Position numbers and translations under genes: made by a program. A DNA stretch of 13,766 nucleotides from Pelomonas sp046294815 (lineage in GTDB: Bacteria; Pseudomonadota; Gammaproteobacteria; Burkholderiales; Burkholderiaceae_C), in the NCBI GenBank assembly GCA_046294815.1, contig JBKBOJ010000074.1, positions 1 to 13,766 on the forward strand, given 5' to 3'. A model generated the notes under the pieces. It saw only the letters and a list, made by a program, of their open reading frames with translations, was not told the DNA's origin and did no database searches. Shown piece by piece: positions 1-6,858 of the stretch. The first letter of the stretch is position 1. Every line of letters begins with the position of its first letter.

Positions 1-559
1 CGGTGATGACCAGGCTGTTGTTGCCCGGGTTGGCGTTGATGGTGTTGTTGGGGCTGATCAGCGGGCGCAGCACGGCCACCAGGTTGTTGGCGTTCTCGTG
101 CTGGATGCGGAAGATCTGCGTCAGGACCTGGTCGCCGCGCGCATTGCTGGTCTCCACTGCGACCGAGCTGGCCTGCAGCTTGGCATCGGCCTCGGGCAGC
201 ACCTTCAGAAAGCCCGACGACTCCACCACCGTGAAGCCCAGCCCGCGCAGCGCCGCCAGGTAGTTGCGGTAGGCCGTGGCCACCGACACCGGCTGCTCGC
301 TGTAGACCGTCACCGTGCCCTTCACGCGCGGGTCGATGATGATTTGCCGGTCCAGCATCACGCCGATGGCGCGGGTCACGGCCTCGATGTCGGCATTGAC
401 GAAGTTCAGCGTGACCGGCGAGCTGGCCTTGACGGCCGGGCCGCGCGGTTTCGCGCGCTGCACGGTGGTGCCGTCGGGCTGGGCTTCGGGGGCGCCGGTG
501 ACCAGCATCAGCGCGGCGATCGCGACGGCAGTGGCGGTGCGTGGGGGATTCATGATCAT
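1..559 (-). CDS. gspD: GspD, T2SS outer-membrane secretin (N-terminal part only)
   Basis: GspD is the outer-membrane channel of the type II secretion system; its periplasmic N0 domain docks on GspC. The 186 codons seen start with a signal-peptide-like stretch (basic MIMNPPR, then a run rich in Ala, Val and Leu). An N0 domain follows at about residues 47-125, with NFVNADIEAVTRAIG and a DPRVKGTVTV strand. The N1 domain begins at about 140 (IFRIQHENANNLVAVLRPLI, then NPGNNSLVIT). The secretin core and the stop codon lie outside the left edge, so the gene is cut by the window, not broken. I chose the ATG at 559 because it overlaps the gspN stop as ATGA, the rule in this operon; an in-frame ATG at 553 is the alternative. 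No clear Shine-Dalgarno is visible, which fits translational coupling. The identification is firm; the exact start is not. Confidence 0.93.
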   Translation of the reverse strand, partial: MIMNPPRTATAVAIAALMLVTGAPEAQPDGTTVQRAKPRGPAVKASSPVTLNFVNADIEAVTRAIGVMLDRQIIIDPRVKGTVTVYSEQPVSVATAYRNYLAALRGLGFTVVESSGFLKVLPEADAKLQASSVAVETSNARGDQVLTQIFRIQHENANNLVAVLRPLISPNNTINANPGNNSLVIT

Positions 560-1413
560 CCGATCGTCAAGACGGAACGCGCGCCCTGGCGGCGCCCGAT
601 GATGTTCAGCAGATTGTTGAGCGCTTCCTCGCGGCCCGGCGCGGCGCTGGCCTCGCCGACGAAGCGGCTCTTGCCGCCCGGGCTCAGCGTGCCGGTGCCG
701 CTGAGCAGCAGCGCGCCCTCCAGCGTGGACAGCCGCAGCGTGCTGGTGCCGGGGCTGGACGGCTCGGCCATCAGGCTGAGCCGGTAGCTGCCCAGCGGCG
801 CGACGGTGGACACGCGCGACGAGAGGTTGAGCAGGTCCAGGTGCAGCTCACCGCTTTGCCGCCAACGCCCCTGGGCCGACTCCAGCCGCAGCTCGCGCGC
901 CGACAGGCGCAGCGTGCCACCCAGTTGCAAGGTGTTCCATGGCGTGCCCAGGCCCGACAGCAGGCCGGCGGGCAGCCGCACCAGCCAGTCGGCGCGGTTG
1001 TCCACACTGATGGCGAGCCGGCCCAGGCCGGGATACACGCCCAGGCGCAGCTCGCCGTTGGTGCAGCAGGCCTGCTCGGCTGCGAGCTGCAGGCCCAGGC
1101 CCTGCACGCGCATGCGCCAGCTCAGCCGCCCGGGCAGGGTTGCGGCATCGCGGCTGCCGGCACCGCCGGTCAGCACCAGCACGCCGGAGCCGCGCCAGAT
1201 GCTGCCGCGCGTGTCGACGATGAGCAGGCGGCCGTCGGTGGCCGAGGCCAGCGCGCGTGCCAGCCAACTGGCCGGCGCGAACGCAATGACGGCGGCCAGC
1301 AGGCCGATCAGCGCGCCCGCCACGCTCCAGCGGCTGGCCGTGCCGTGCCGCACCGCGCGTCCGGCGGGGGCCGGGTCCTGCAGCGGGTCCGGCTTCTTGT
1401 TGAACCAGGCCAT
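556..1413 (-). CDS. gspN: GspN, T2SS inner-membrane accessory protein
   Basis: Encodes 285 aa. GspN-family proteins are accessory inner-membrane components found in many, not all, type II secretion systems; their exact role is poorly defined. A cytoplasmic proline-rich, charged N-terminus is followed by one membrane segment at about residues 30-48 (SVAGALIGLLAAVIAFAPAS). A beta-rich periplasmic part comes next, with the family-typical start DGRLLIVDTRGSIWRGSGVL and repeated LRLSARELRLES-like strands. The ATG at 1413 shares its A with the TGA of gspM (TGATG), so it is translationally coupled. The longer open frame to 1860 only reads gspM in another frame. The gene lies between gspM and gspD, its usual place. 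The C-terminus NNLLNIIGRRQGARSVLTIG is typical of betaproteobacterial GspN. Confidence 0.92.
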   Translation of the reverse strand: MAWFNKKPDPLQDPAPAGRAVRHGTASRWSVAGALIGLLAAVIAFAPASWLARALASATDGRLLIVDTRGSIWRGSGVLVLTGGAGSRDAATLPGRLSWRMRVQGLGLQLAAEQACCTNGELRLGVYPGLGRLAISVDNRADWLVRLPAGLLSGLGTPWNTLQLGGTLRLSARELRLESAQGRWRQSGELHLDLLNLSSRVSTVAPLGSYRLSLMAEPSSPGTSTLRLSTLEGALLLSGTGTLSPGGKSRFVGEASAAPGREEALNNLLNIIGRRQGARSVLTIG

Positions 1414-1943
1414 CAGGCGTCTCCCAGCACGAGCACCAGGCTGCCCGAATAGCCCGTGGGGCCGCGCGTCAGCTGGGCTTCGACCGGCCGGGCGCGCGCG
1501 GCCGAGCGCACCTCGCTCAGCCAGGCCTGCAGCGCGGGCGGCGTGATGCCGTTGAGCGTCACCGTCGCGCGGCCGCCGCTGAGGTTGAGCCGCGCCACCG
1601 GCCCGAGGTGCTCCACCGAGGCCTGCAGTGCCGCCTGCGCCTGGGCCATGGGCACGCTGGGCGCGGCGCGCAGCAGGCGGACCTCCTGGGCCTGCGCCTG
1701 CATCTGCTGCAGTTGCAGCTCCAGCTTGTCGAGCTCGACGGGCGCGCTGCGCAGCGTGCGCAGCGCCGGGGCGACGAGCACCGACCAGACCAGCAGCACC
1801 GCCAGCAGCGCCGCCACGCCGGCCACGGCCATGCGTTCGCGCTCGCCCAGCGCCTGCCACTGCGCCAAGGCCTGCGCGCGGGCCCGGGTGAGGTGCGCCT
1901 GGAGGCCGTTGCCGGCGGACGAAGAAGTCGAGGAGCGGGCCAT
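1413..1943 (-). CDS. gspM: GspM, T2SS inner-membrane platform protein
   Basis: Encodes 176 aa, close to the usual GspM size. GspM is a bitopic inner-membrane protein that binds GspL and stabilises the assembly platform. A Ser-rich, basic cytoplasmic head of about 37 residues precedes one membrane helix at about 38-58 (MAVAGVAALLAVLLVWSVLV). A coiled-coil stretch rich in Leu and Gln follows at about 68-95 (LDKLELQLQQMQAQAQEVRLL), then a small ferredoxin-like periplasmic domain (VARLNLSGGRATVTLNGI, ALQAWLSEVR). The ATG at 1943 overlaps the gspL stop as TGATG and has a strong AAGGAGG Shine-Dalgarno about six bases upstream, so it can also be initiated independently. The frame remains open upstream to 3314 only because it shadows gspL. 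Confidence 0.94.
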   Translation of the reverse strand: MARSSTSSSAGNGLQAHLTRARAQALAQWQALGERERMAVAGVAALLAVLLVWSVLVAPALRTLRSAPVELDKLELQLQQMQAQAQEVRLLRAAPSVPMAQAQAALQASVEHLGPVARLNLSGGRATVTLNGITPPALQAWLSEVRSAARARPVEAQLTRGPTGYSGSLVLVLGDA

Positions 1944-3181
1944 CAGCGGCCTCCTTGCGCGCCGGCGCGGCTGATCGTCAGCCGGCCTTCGGCGCTGTCG
2001 AGCTGCCAGCCGTCGCTGAGCAGCTGGCTGCGGAAACTGTCGATCTGCGCAGGCGTCCAGCCCTGGGCCGACAGCGTCAGCCGCCCCAGCTCGAAGGCCA
2101 GCGCGTCGATCGGCGCTCGGTCGGCCGGCCAGGCGGTGGCGGCTGCGGCCAGCAGCGCTTCGAGGTCTTGCTCGCCCACGCTGCCGGCACTGGCGCGCAG
2201 CAGGTCCAGGTTTCGTTGCATCTGCAGCGGTGCGTCCAGCGGCGCGCGGATCTGCGGGAAGGCGGCCATCAGCGTGGCCGCCAGCGCCGCGCGCTTGTCC
2301 TTGATCTCGGCGTTCTGCCGCCAGGCCCACAGATTGAGCCCCAGCAACTGCACGACCACCAGCGCCGCCAGGCCCCAGCGCACCGGCTGCCAGGTCTTGC
2401 GCATCAGCGCGCGGCCCAGCATGCGCAGCGCGCGCATGCCGCGGGCGCGAGGCGCCAGGTCGAACTGGCGCAGGTTCCAAGCGCTGTCGATGGCAGCCAG
2501 GGCACGCTGCGCCCGCGTCTGCACGCCCACGGCCGTGCCCAGCCAGCGCTCGGCGGCCGCCGCCGCACCGGGCGTGGCGGTCCATTGCGCGGTCAGCACC
2601 AGGCTGGGCGGGAACAGCTGCCGGCTCAAGCCCCCCTGCAGCGGCAGCGTCGTGACGCCGTCGCTGTGACTCCAGCGCAGCGCCACGGCATCGGCGCTGG
2701 CGCCCGCGGCTTCGAAGAAATGGCCGCGCGGTGGTTCCTCGGGCCAGGACAGTGGCGCGACGCGGTCGACGAAGACATGGGCGGCGTCCAACTGCGCCAG
2801 GTGCTCGGCCAGCCAGGCCCGCGACGTGATGGCCACCCAGGCCGTGTCGCCGCCCTCGGCATCGGGCTCCAGCGCGAAGTGCAGCGTGTCGGGGTCGTCC
2901 AGCAGCAGCTCTTCGAGCTTGCCGGCCAGCGCGGCGCGCATCTGGCGCCCCGCGCGCGGCAGCTCCACGCGGCGCCAGCTGAGGTCGCCGTCGTCGACCA
3001 GCGCGATGACGTTGTCCGCCGCCGGCAGCGCGGCGGCGGGGCTGCGGCCCTCGCTGGCGATGTGGCGCTCGTCGGGTGTCAGCACCCAGTCGTACTCGCG
3101 CGGCGCATCGCTGGCAGGCGCGGTGCGGCCCGCCGCACACAGGCGCGGCCGGGGGGGGAGGAACAGCAGCAGTGTGCTCAT
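1943..3181 (-). CDS. gspL: GspL, T2SS inner-membrane platform protein
   Basis: Encodes 412 aa, normal for GspL. GspL links the cytoplasmic ATPase GspE to the periplasmic pseudopilus platform. The actin-like cytoplasmic domain spans about residues 1-250 (MSTLLLFLPPRPRL, then IALVDDGDLSWRRVELP and KLEELLLDDPDTLHFAL). One membrane helix lies at about 268-287 (LAALVVVQLLGLNLWAW). A short coiled coil (NAEIKDKRAALAATLMAAFP) leads to a ferredoxin-like periplasmic domain that binds GspM. Unlike every other junction here, the gene does not overlap its upstream neighbour gspK: 137 bp with a REP-like palindrome intervene. No good Shine-Dalgarno is seen before the ATG at 3181. Runs of eight and seven G on the plus strand (3151-3158, 3182-3188) flank the start. 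Confidence 0.94.
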   Translation of the reverse strand: MSTLLLFLPPRPRLCAAGRTAPASDAPREYDWVLTPDERHIASEGRSPAAALPAADNVIALVDDGDLSWRRVELPRAGRQMRAALAGKLEELLLDDPDTLHFALEPDAEGGDTAWVAITSRAWLAEHLAQLDAAHVFVDRVAPLSWPEEPPRGHFFEAAGASADAVALRWSHSDGVTTLPLQGGLSRQLFPPSLVLTAQWTATPGAAAAAERWLGTAVGVQTRAQRALAAIDSAWNLRQFDLAPRARGMRALRMLGRALMRKTWQPVRWGLAALVVVQLLGLNLWAWRQNAEIKDKRAALAATLMAAFPQIRAPLDAPLQMQRNLDLLRASAGSVGEQDLEALLAAAATAWPADRAPIDALAFELGRLTLSAQGWTPAQIDSFRSQLLSDGWQLDSAEGRLTISRAGAQGGR

Positions 3182-3205
3182 GGGGGGGCGAGGGCGCGGC
3201 GCATT

Positions 3206-3287
3206 CTAGGAGCCTGTCGGGCCTTGGATCGGGAGCGCGTTGGGCCCCAGGCCCAACCCGATGGGGCCCAAAGCCCGACAGGCTCCC
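3206..3287. repeat. REP-like palindrome between gspK and gspL
   Basis: An imperfect palindrome fills most of the 137-bp gap between gspK and gspL. The outer arms are GGAGCCTGTCGGGC (3209-3222) and its exact reverse complement (3273-3286); pairing continues inward with a mismatch. The inner stem is GTTGGGCC (3239-3246) and GGCCCAAC (3250-3257) with a three-base loop. The left half, with the pattern CTTGGnTCGGnAGCGCGTT, recurs at the right end of the element at 12157-12342. It is therefore a dispersed repeat of REP or small-MITE type and not an operon-specific terminator; neither side has a T-run. Confidence 0.8.
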
Positions 3288-3318
3288 AGGAGCGGGTTTC
3301 GGTGGGGCTCGCAATCAT

Positions 3319-4287
3319 TCAGCGCTGCAGGATCTGGCTGATGCGCTCGCGCGCCAGCACCACCATGCTCAGCCCGTCACGCTGGATCAGCGAGCGCTGC
3401 TCGAGCTGGCGTTCGTCCAGCCGCAGCCGGCCCGTGACGATGAAGAAGGACGAGTCCACCGACGCGCGGGCGGCGTCCAGGGCCACGCCGTTGGGCAGGT
3501 ACGGGGCGGCTTCGGCCACGTTCTGCAGCGGCCGCCCCTTGCGGCCCTGCACGAGGCGCTCGGCCGAGGCCAGGTCCACGCCGTCGAACAGCGCGGCGAT
3601 GACCTCACGCGGCGCGGTGTTCAGATTGACCGGCGTGGCCTTGGGCAGCAGCACCACATAGGGTTGCAGCCGGGCGATGGTGTCGGGGCTCAGGCCCAGC
3701 CAGTTCAGCTGGTCCAGCCCGGCCGGGCGCAGCGGGCCGCTGTCGCGCTCGCCGCTGCTGGCGGGGCCGGAGGCCGGTGCCGGCAGCGCCGCGCGCAGGC
3801 CCTCCGCGATGACGGCTGCCGTACCGGGCGGCGCGTTGACCTGGTTGCACAGCCGCTCCAGCACGCGCAGCTCCAGCGCCGGCACCTGGTTGCCGCCCAG
3901 CAGCGCGCGCAGGTTGTAGCGGCTCTGCGCGTCCTCGATGCTGCCGGACAGGAAGGCCTCGGGGCCTTCGTCGCTGGTCGCGCTGCTGCGCTCGGCGGCC
4001 AGGAAGGTGGACAGCCGCGCCTCGGCCAGCGGCACGGCCCAGGGCTCGCCCAGGTGGTCCACCGGCTTGTTGCGGTTGCCCTTGGCGTCTTCCAGCAGGA
4101 TGAGGCGGGCCCAGTCCAGTGCGCCTTGCAGGATCCAGGCGCTCTGCGCGCGGGCGCGGCCGGCGGCCTCGATCTGCACGGCGCGGTACTGCTGCCAGAC
4201 CATGCCGGCGGCGAGGCTGGCGATCAGCGTGACGATGATCATCGCGGTCAGCAGCGCCGCCCCGCGTTGCTGTGGGCGCCGGCTCAT
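3319..4287 (-). CDS. gspK: GspK, T2SS minor pseudopilin at the pseudopilus tip
   Basis: Encodes 322 aa, the normal large size for GspK. GspK is the tip minor pseudopilin, in complex with GspI and GspJ, and lacks the Glu5 of other pseudopilins. The start MSRRPQQRGAALLTAMIIVT fits: a basic leader, cleavage after RG, then a hydrophobic helix with no Glu at mature position 5. The body shows GSIEDAQSRYNLRALL and PVNLNTAPREVIAALFDGV, the helical domain hallmark, and ends with SSFFIVTGRLRLDE. The ATG at 4287 overlaps the gspJ stop as ATGA; the longer open frame to 4752 is a shadow of gspJ. Transcription continues into gspL across a REP-like element. Confidence 0.95.
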   Translation of the reverse strand: MSRRPQQRGAALLTAMIIVTLIASLAAGMVWQQYRAVQIEAAGRARAQSAWILQGALDWARLILLEDAKGNRNKPVDHLGEPWAVPLAEARLSTFLAAERSSATSDEGPEAFLSGSIEDAQSRYNLRALLGGNQVPALELRVLERLCNQVNAPPGTAAVIAEGLRAALPAPASGPASSGERDSGPLRPAGLDQLNWLGLSPDTIARLQPYVVLLPKATPVNLNTAPREVIAALFDGVDLASAERLVQGRKGRPLQNVAEAAPYLPNGVALDAARASVDSSFFIVTGRLRLDERQLEQRSLIQRDGLSMVVLARERISQILQR

Positions 4288-4925
4288 CGGACGGTGACCT
4301 CCAGCTCGCGCGTCAGCGTGCCGTTGAGGCCGCTGCCTGCGGCGAACTGCAACGCGATGCGCAGGCCCGCCGGCGGCGCCGTGTTCTTGGCCGGTGGGCC
4401 GGCCGGGTTGCTGCCCGCTGGGTTGCCCTGGGTGTTGCCGGTCGACTGGCAGTTGCTCCAGGCATTGCCCCAGAAGCAGTAGAACTGCCACGCGGCCACG
4501 CCGTCGAAGGCGCGCAGCGCCAGCTTGCGCTGGGCCAGCTGCTGCAGGCCGCGCTCGCGCTGGTCGGCCAGGTCTTGCAGCGTGCGTTGCGGCGGACTTT
4601 CCCAGCGCCACAGGCTGCCCTCGCGCAGGCTCCAGACCACCACTTGCAGGCCCAGCGGTGCCTGCCGTGTCAGCACCAGGTTGCCGCCGTCGAAGGCCAG
4701 CGGCTCGATCGGGCCGTGGCTGTTCTGCAGCGCGCGCAGATCGACCTCCCATTGCGCCAGCACGGTCTGCAGCCGGGCAGTCTGGGCCAGGCGGGTCTGG
4801 GCGATCTCGCGGCTGCGCACCAGCGCGTCAATGCCGCGCCAGGCCATGGCGGCCATGGTGGCCATGACCAGCAGAGCCACCAGCACCTCCACCAGCGTAA
4901 ACCCGCGCTGCCGCAACGCGCGCAT
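4284..4925 (-). CDS. gspJ: GspJ, T2SS minor pseudopilin
   Basis: Encodes 213 aa. GspJ is a minor pseudopilin that forms the tip complex with GspI and GspK. MRALRQRG|FTLVEVLVALLVMATMAAMAW is a textbook prepilin peptidase site with Glu5 and a hydrophobic helix. Later markers are WEVDLRALQN and LRRW/W-rich strands such as VVWSLREGSLWRWES. Around residues 148-188 there is a Gly/Asn/Pro-rich stretch (NTQGNPAGSNPAGPPAKN) preceded by two cysteines (YCFWGNAWSNCQ) where most GspJ proteins have a short loop. The ATG at 4925 shares its A with the gspI stop (TGATG). The open frame to 5450 is not coding upstream of this point. Confidence 0.94.
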   Translation of the reverse strand: MRALRQRGFTLVEVLVALLVMATMAAMAWRGIDALVRSREIAQTRLAQTARLQTVLAQWEVDLRALQNSHGPIEPLAFDGGNLVLTRQAPLGLQVVVWSLREGSLWRWESPPQRTLQDLADQRERGLQQLAQRKLALRAFDGVAAWQFYCFWGNAWSNCQSTGNTQGNPAGSNPAGPPAKNTAPPAGLRIALQFAAGSGLNGTLTRELEVTVR

Positions 4926-5284
4926 CAGAACCGCCCCATGATGGTGGACAGCGTCAGCAGCGGCTGGCCCTGGTCGTCGCTGATGTCGGCGTCGACGCGC
5001 CGGAACAGCGGGTTGGGCGTGGGGCTGACGCGCAGCTTGCCGCCATAGTTGCGGCCCAGCTGCTCGCAGCTGATGGGCTGCTCGCCGATGTCGGGGAACT
5101 GCTGGGTCAGGCGCAGCTCGGTCAGCAGGTTTTCGGCACACCACTGCGCGGCGCTGATCTGGGCGAGGCGCTCGGCGTTGTTGGCCAGCGCACCGGCCGC
5201 CTTGATGCCCGCACCCAGCGCGATGGCCACGATGACCAACGCCACCAGCACTTCGATCAGCGTGAAGCCCTGCTGCTTCCTCAT
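4925..5284 (-). CDS. gspI: GspI, T2SS minor pseudopilin
   Basis: Encodes 119 aa, normal for GspI. It starts MRKQQG|FTLIEVLVALVIVAIALGAG, a short basic leader with the prepilin peptidase site and Glu5. The family pattern AAGALANNAERLAQISAAQWCAENLLTELRL follows. The C-terminal beta domain includes RRVDADISDDQGQPLLTL. The ATG at 5284 overlaps the gspH stop as ATGA. GspI nucleates the tip complex by binding GspJ and GspK; their genes follow directly with overlapping starts, consistent with equimolar coupled synthesis. Confidence 0.95.
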   Translation of the reverse strand: MRKQQGFTLIEVLVALVIVAIALGAGIKAAGALANNAERLAQISAAQWCAENLLTELRLTQQFPDIGEQPISCEQLGRNYGGKLRVSPTPNPLFRRVDADISDDQGQPLLTLSTIMGRF

Positions 5285-5757
5285 GGTGTGGCGACGACAT
5301 CGAAGGCCGCGAGGCCGTCGGTGGCCAGCACCAGGCTCTGGCTGCCCAGCTGCAGCCGCAGCTGCTGGGCCGGGATGACGGGCTCCGGGCCCAGCACCAG
5401 CCCGGGATTCTGGGCAGTGGCGCTTGGGATGCTGACCGCGACCGGGTCACCCAGCCAGCGCGACGGCAGCTCGATGGTGGGCGGCAGGCCGGCGAAGTGG
5501 AAGTCCTCGCCGGCCTTGACGCCCTTGGGAATCCAGCGCACGGCCAGCCCCGAGGCGCGGCTCTCGGCGCGCGCGGTCTCCAGCAGCGCCGCCAGGCGCT
5601 GGGCCTCGCGCTGCAGCTGCAGTTCGGTGGGGTCGCGCAGGGCCAGCGAGATCGTCGCGCTGGTGATGGCGATCAGCGCGACGACGACCAGCAGTTCGAT
5701 CAGCGTGAAGCCGCCGACCCGGCCGGCATCACTGCCAGGAACCGATGTCCGCGTCAC
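5281..5757 (-). CDS. gspH: GspH, T2SS minor pseudopilin
   Basis: GspH is a minor pseudopilin that connects the tip complex to the GspG filament. The segment GRVGG|FTLIELLVVVALIAITSAT carries the prepilin cleavage site and Glu5. LQREAQRLAALLETARAESRASG is the usual helix after it, then a beta domain to the stop at 5281. The start is uncertain. No ATG lies in frame near the leader. A GTG at 5757, with GAGG just upstream, gives a 158-aa protein with a 14-residue leader before Phe1 and overlaps gspG by 29 bp. A GTG at 5811 is also in frame but would overlap gspG by 83 bp and give a very long leader; GTGs at 5769 and 5775 are possible. The identity is secure. Confidence 0.88.
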   Translation of the reverse strand: MTRTSVPGSDAGRVGGFTLIELLVVVALIAITSATISLALRDPTELQLQREAQRLAALLETARAESRASGLAVRWIPKGVKAGEDFHFAGLPPTIELPSRWLGDPVAVSIPSATAQNPGLVLGPEPVIPAQQLRLQLGSQSLVLATDGLAAFDVVATP

Positions 5758-6151
5758 GACCCTCGCCACCGGCACGCCCGTCGGCGCCAAAGCTGTAGAC
5801 GTCGACCTCACCCTTCACGCCCGGATTGGCGTATTGGTAGGGGTGGCCCCAGGGGTCGTTGGGCAGCTTCTCCAGGTAAGGCTTCCAGTTGGGCGGTGGC
5901 GTGCCGGTGGTGGGCTTGCGCACCAGCGCCTCCAGCCCCTGCTCGGCACTGGGGTAGCGCTGGTTGTCGAGCTTGTAGAGCTTGAGCGCCTGCATCAGGT
6001 TGTTGACGTCCGTGCGCGCGGCAGTGACGCGGGCGTCCTCGGCGCGGTCGAGCACGTTGGGCACCACGAGCGCGGCCAGCACGCCGATGATGACGAGCAC
6101 GACCAGCAGTTCGATCAGCGTGAAGCCGCGGGCAAGCAAGGAACGGCGCAT
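5729..6151 (-). CDS. gspG: GspG, T2SS major pseudopilin
   Basis: Encodes 140 aa, the usual length. GspG forms the pseudopilus filament. MRRSLLARG|FTLIELLVVLVIIGVLAALV is a typical nine-residue prepilin leader with Glu5. The conserved body follows: LMQALKLYKLDNQRYPSAEQGLEALV, then WKPYLEKLPNDPWGHPYQY. The end VYSFGADGRAGGEGRDADIGSW matches the calcium-binding C-terminal loop of the family. The ATG at 6151 is chosen for the short leader. In-frame ATGs at 6193 and 6196 would add 14-15 residues (MARSTQLSHSHAPA) and leave only 8-11 bp to the divergent gspC start. No option has a good Shine-Dalgarno. It is the first gene of the minus-strand operon. Confidence 0.94.
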   Translation of the reverse strand: MRRSLLARGFTLIELLVVLVIIGVLAALVVPNVLDRAEDARVTAARTDVNNLMQALKLYKLDNQRYPSAEQGLEALVRKPTTGTPPPNWKPYLEKLPNDPWGHPYQYANPGVKGEVDVYSFGADGRAGGEGRDADIGSWQ

Positions 6152-6204
6152 GGCGGGAGCGTGAGAGTGCGAGAGCTGAGTTGAGCGGGCCATCATAATG
6201 GGCC
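6152..6204. promoter_or_regulatory. Divergent gspG / gspC promoter region (candidate)
   Basis: This short interval must contain, or lie next to, the start signals for both the gspG-D operon (minus) and gspC (plus). On the minus strand TATGAT (6197-6192) is one base from the sigma-70 -10 consensus and would start a roughly 34-base leader for gspG at 6151. On the plus strand CATAAT (6194-6199) overlaps it and would start RNA at about 6206, inside the annotated gspC start. No convincing -35 boxes are seen at the expected spacing, so this is a weak inference. Confidence 0.3.
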
Positions 6205-6840
6205 ATGCTCGCGCGTTTGATGGCGTTCTCGGTGTGGCTGCTGCTGGGCGGCTCGGTGGCCTTTTGGGGTCTGCAACTGCTGGTCCGACCGCTGGCGATG
6301 CCGTCGTCGGCCGTGCCGGCTGCCGAGGCCCGCGTGACGCAGGTGGATTTGTCGCGGCTGTTGGGCGCCGTGGCTGCCGAGCCGGCGCCAGCGCCCGAGG
6401 CAGTGGCGTCGACGCGGCTGCGGCTGCTGGGTGTCGTGGCGCCCCACCCCGCGCGCGCCGCTGCCGCCGGCGAAGGGGTGGCCCTGATCGAGGTGGACGG
6501 CGTGCCACGCACGGTGCGCGTGGGCGCGCTGGTCGACGGCGAACTGCGCCTGCTGCGCGTGGATGCCCGCAGCGCCAGCCTGGGCCGGCTGGGCGAAGGC
6601 GCCAGTCAGGTGCTGGAAATCAGCGCGCCGCCGACACCGTCGACTGGCAGCCTGCCGGTCGCGACGCCGTCGCCGGTGGTGCTGGGTGGCAATCCGCCCG
6701 GGGCGGCGGCCGGCCTGCTGCCGGGGCCGGGCCAGCCGCCGGCCGGCGCAGCGCCCAGTGTGTACGGGCAGCCGCTGGCCACACCGACAGCGGGGCCGCA
6801 GCGCGACGAAGGCCAGTCGCCGCAGGCGCAGATGCGCTGA
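6205..6840 (+). CDS. gspC: GspC, T2SS inner-membrane protein
   Basis: Encodes 211 aa. GspC is a bitopic inner-membrane protein whose periplasmic HR domain contacts the N0 domain of the secretin GspD. Visible parts are a membrane helix at about residues 6-27 (MAFSVWLLLGGSVAFWGLQLL), a linker, and the HR domain at about 48-140 (VDLSRLLGA, TRLRLLGVVAP, GVALIEVDGVPRTVRVGALV, GELRLLRVD). A Pro/Gly/Ala-rich tail runs from 141 to the end. No PDZ domain is present, so it is shorter than the enterobacterial protein. It is transcribed divergently from the rest of the gsp cluster and converges on the cobT-like gene with only two bases between the stop codons. ATG 6220 (residue 6) is an alternative start if RNA begins at about 6206. 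Confidence 0.88.
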   Translation: MLARLMAFSVWLLLGGSVAFWGLQLLVRPLAMPSSAVPAAEARVTQVDLSRLLGAVAAEPAPAPEAVASTRLRLLGVVAPHPARAAAAGEGVALIEVDGVPRTVRVGALVDGELRLLRVDARSASLGRLGEGASQVLEISAPPTPSTGSLPVATPSPVVLGGNPPGAAAGLLPGPGQPPAGAAPSVYGQPLATPTAGPQRDEGQSPQAQMR

Positions 6841-6842
6841 GC

Positions 6843-6858
6843 CTAGGAGCCTGTCGGG
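6843..6858 (+). repeat. REP-like half-site overlapping the cobT-like stop codon
   Basis: CTAGGAGCCTGTCGGG is identical to the first 16 bases of the REP-like element at 3206 and to the left arm at 12154. Here it stands alone: I see no inverted partner nearby. It sits in the junction between gspC and the cobT-like gene and, read on the minus strand, supplies the last codons (Pro-Thr-Gly-Ser) and the TAG stop of the cobT-like gene. Confidence 0.7.

Noticed and set aside
1..559. gspD as a broken gene
   Set aside because: The frame is intact to the window edge; it is only cut by the window.
3206..3287. Palindrome between gspK and gspL as an intrinsic terminator
   Set aside because: There is no T-run on either side and the same sequence recurs elsewhere as a dispersed repeat.
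1955..3661. Long plus-strand ORF of 568 aa opposite gspL and gspK
   Set aside because: Composition is a GC-rich antisense shadow (runs of Arg, Gln, His, Ala) with no recognisable motif, while the minus strand carries clear gsp genes.
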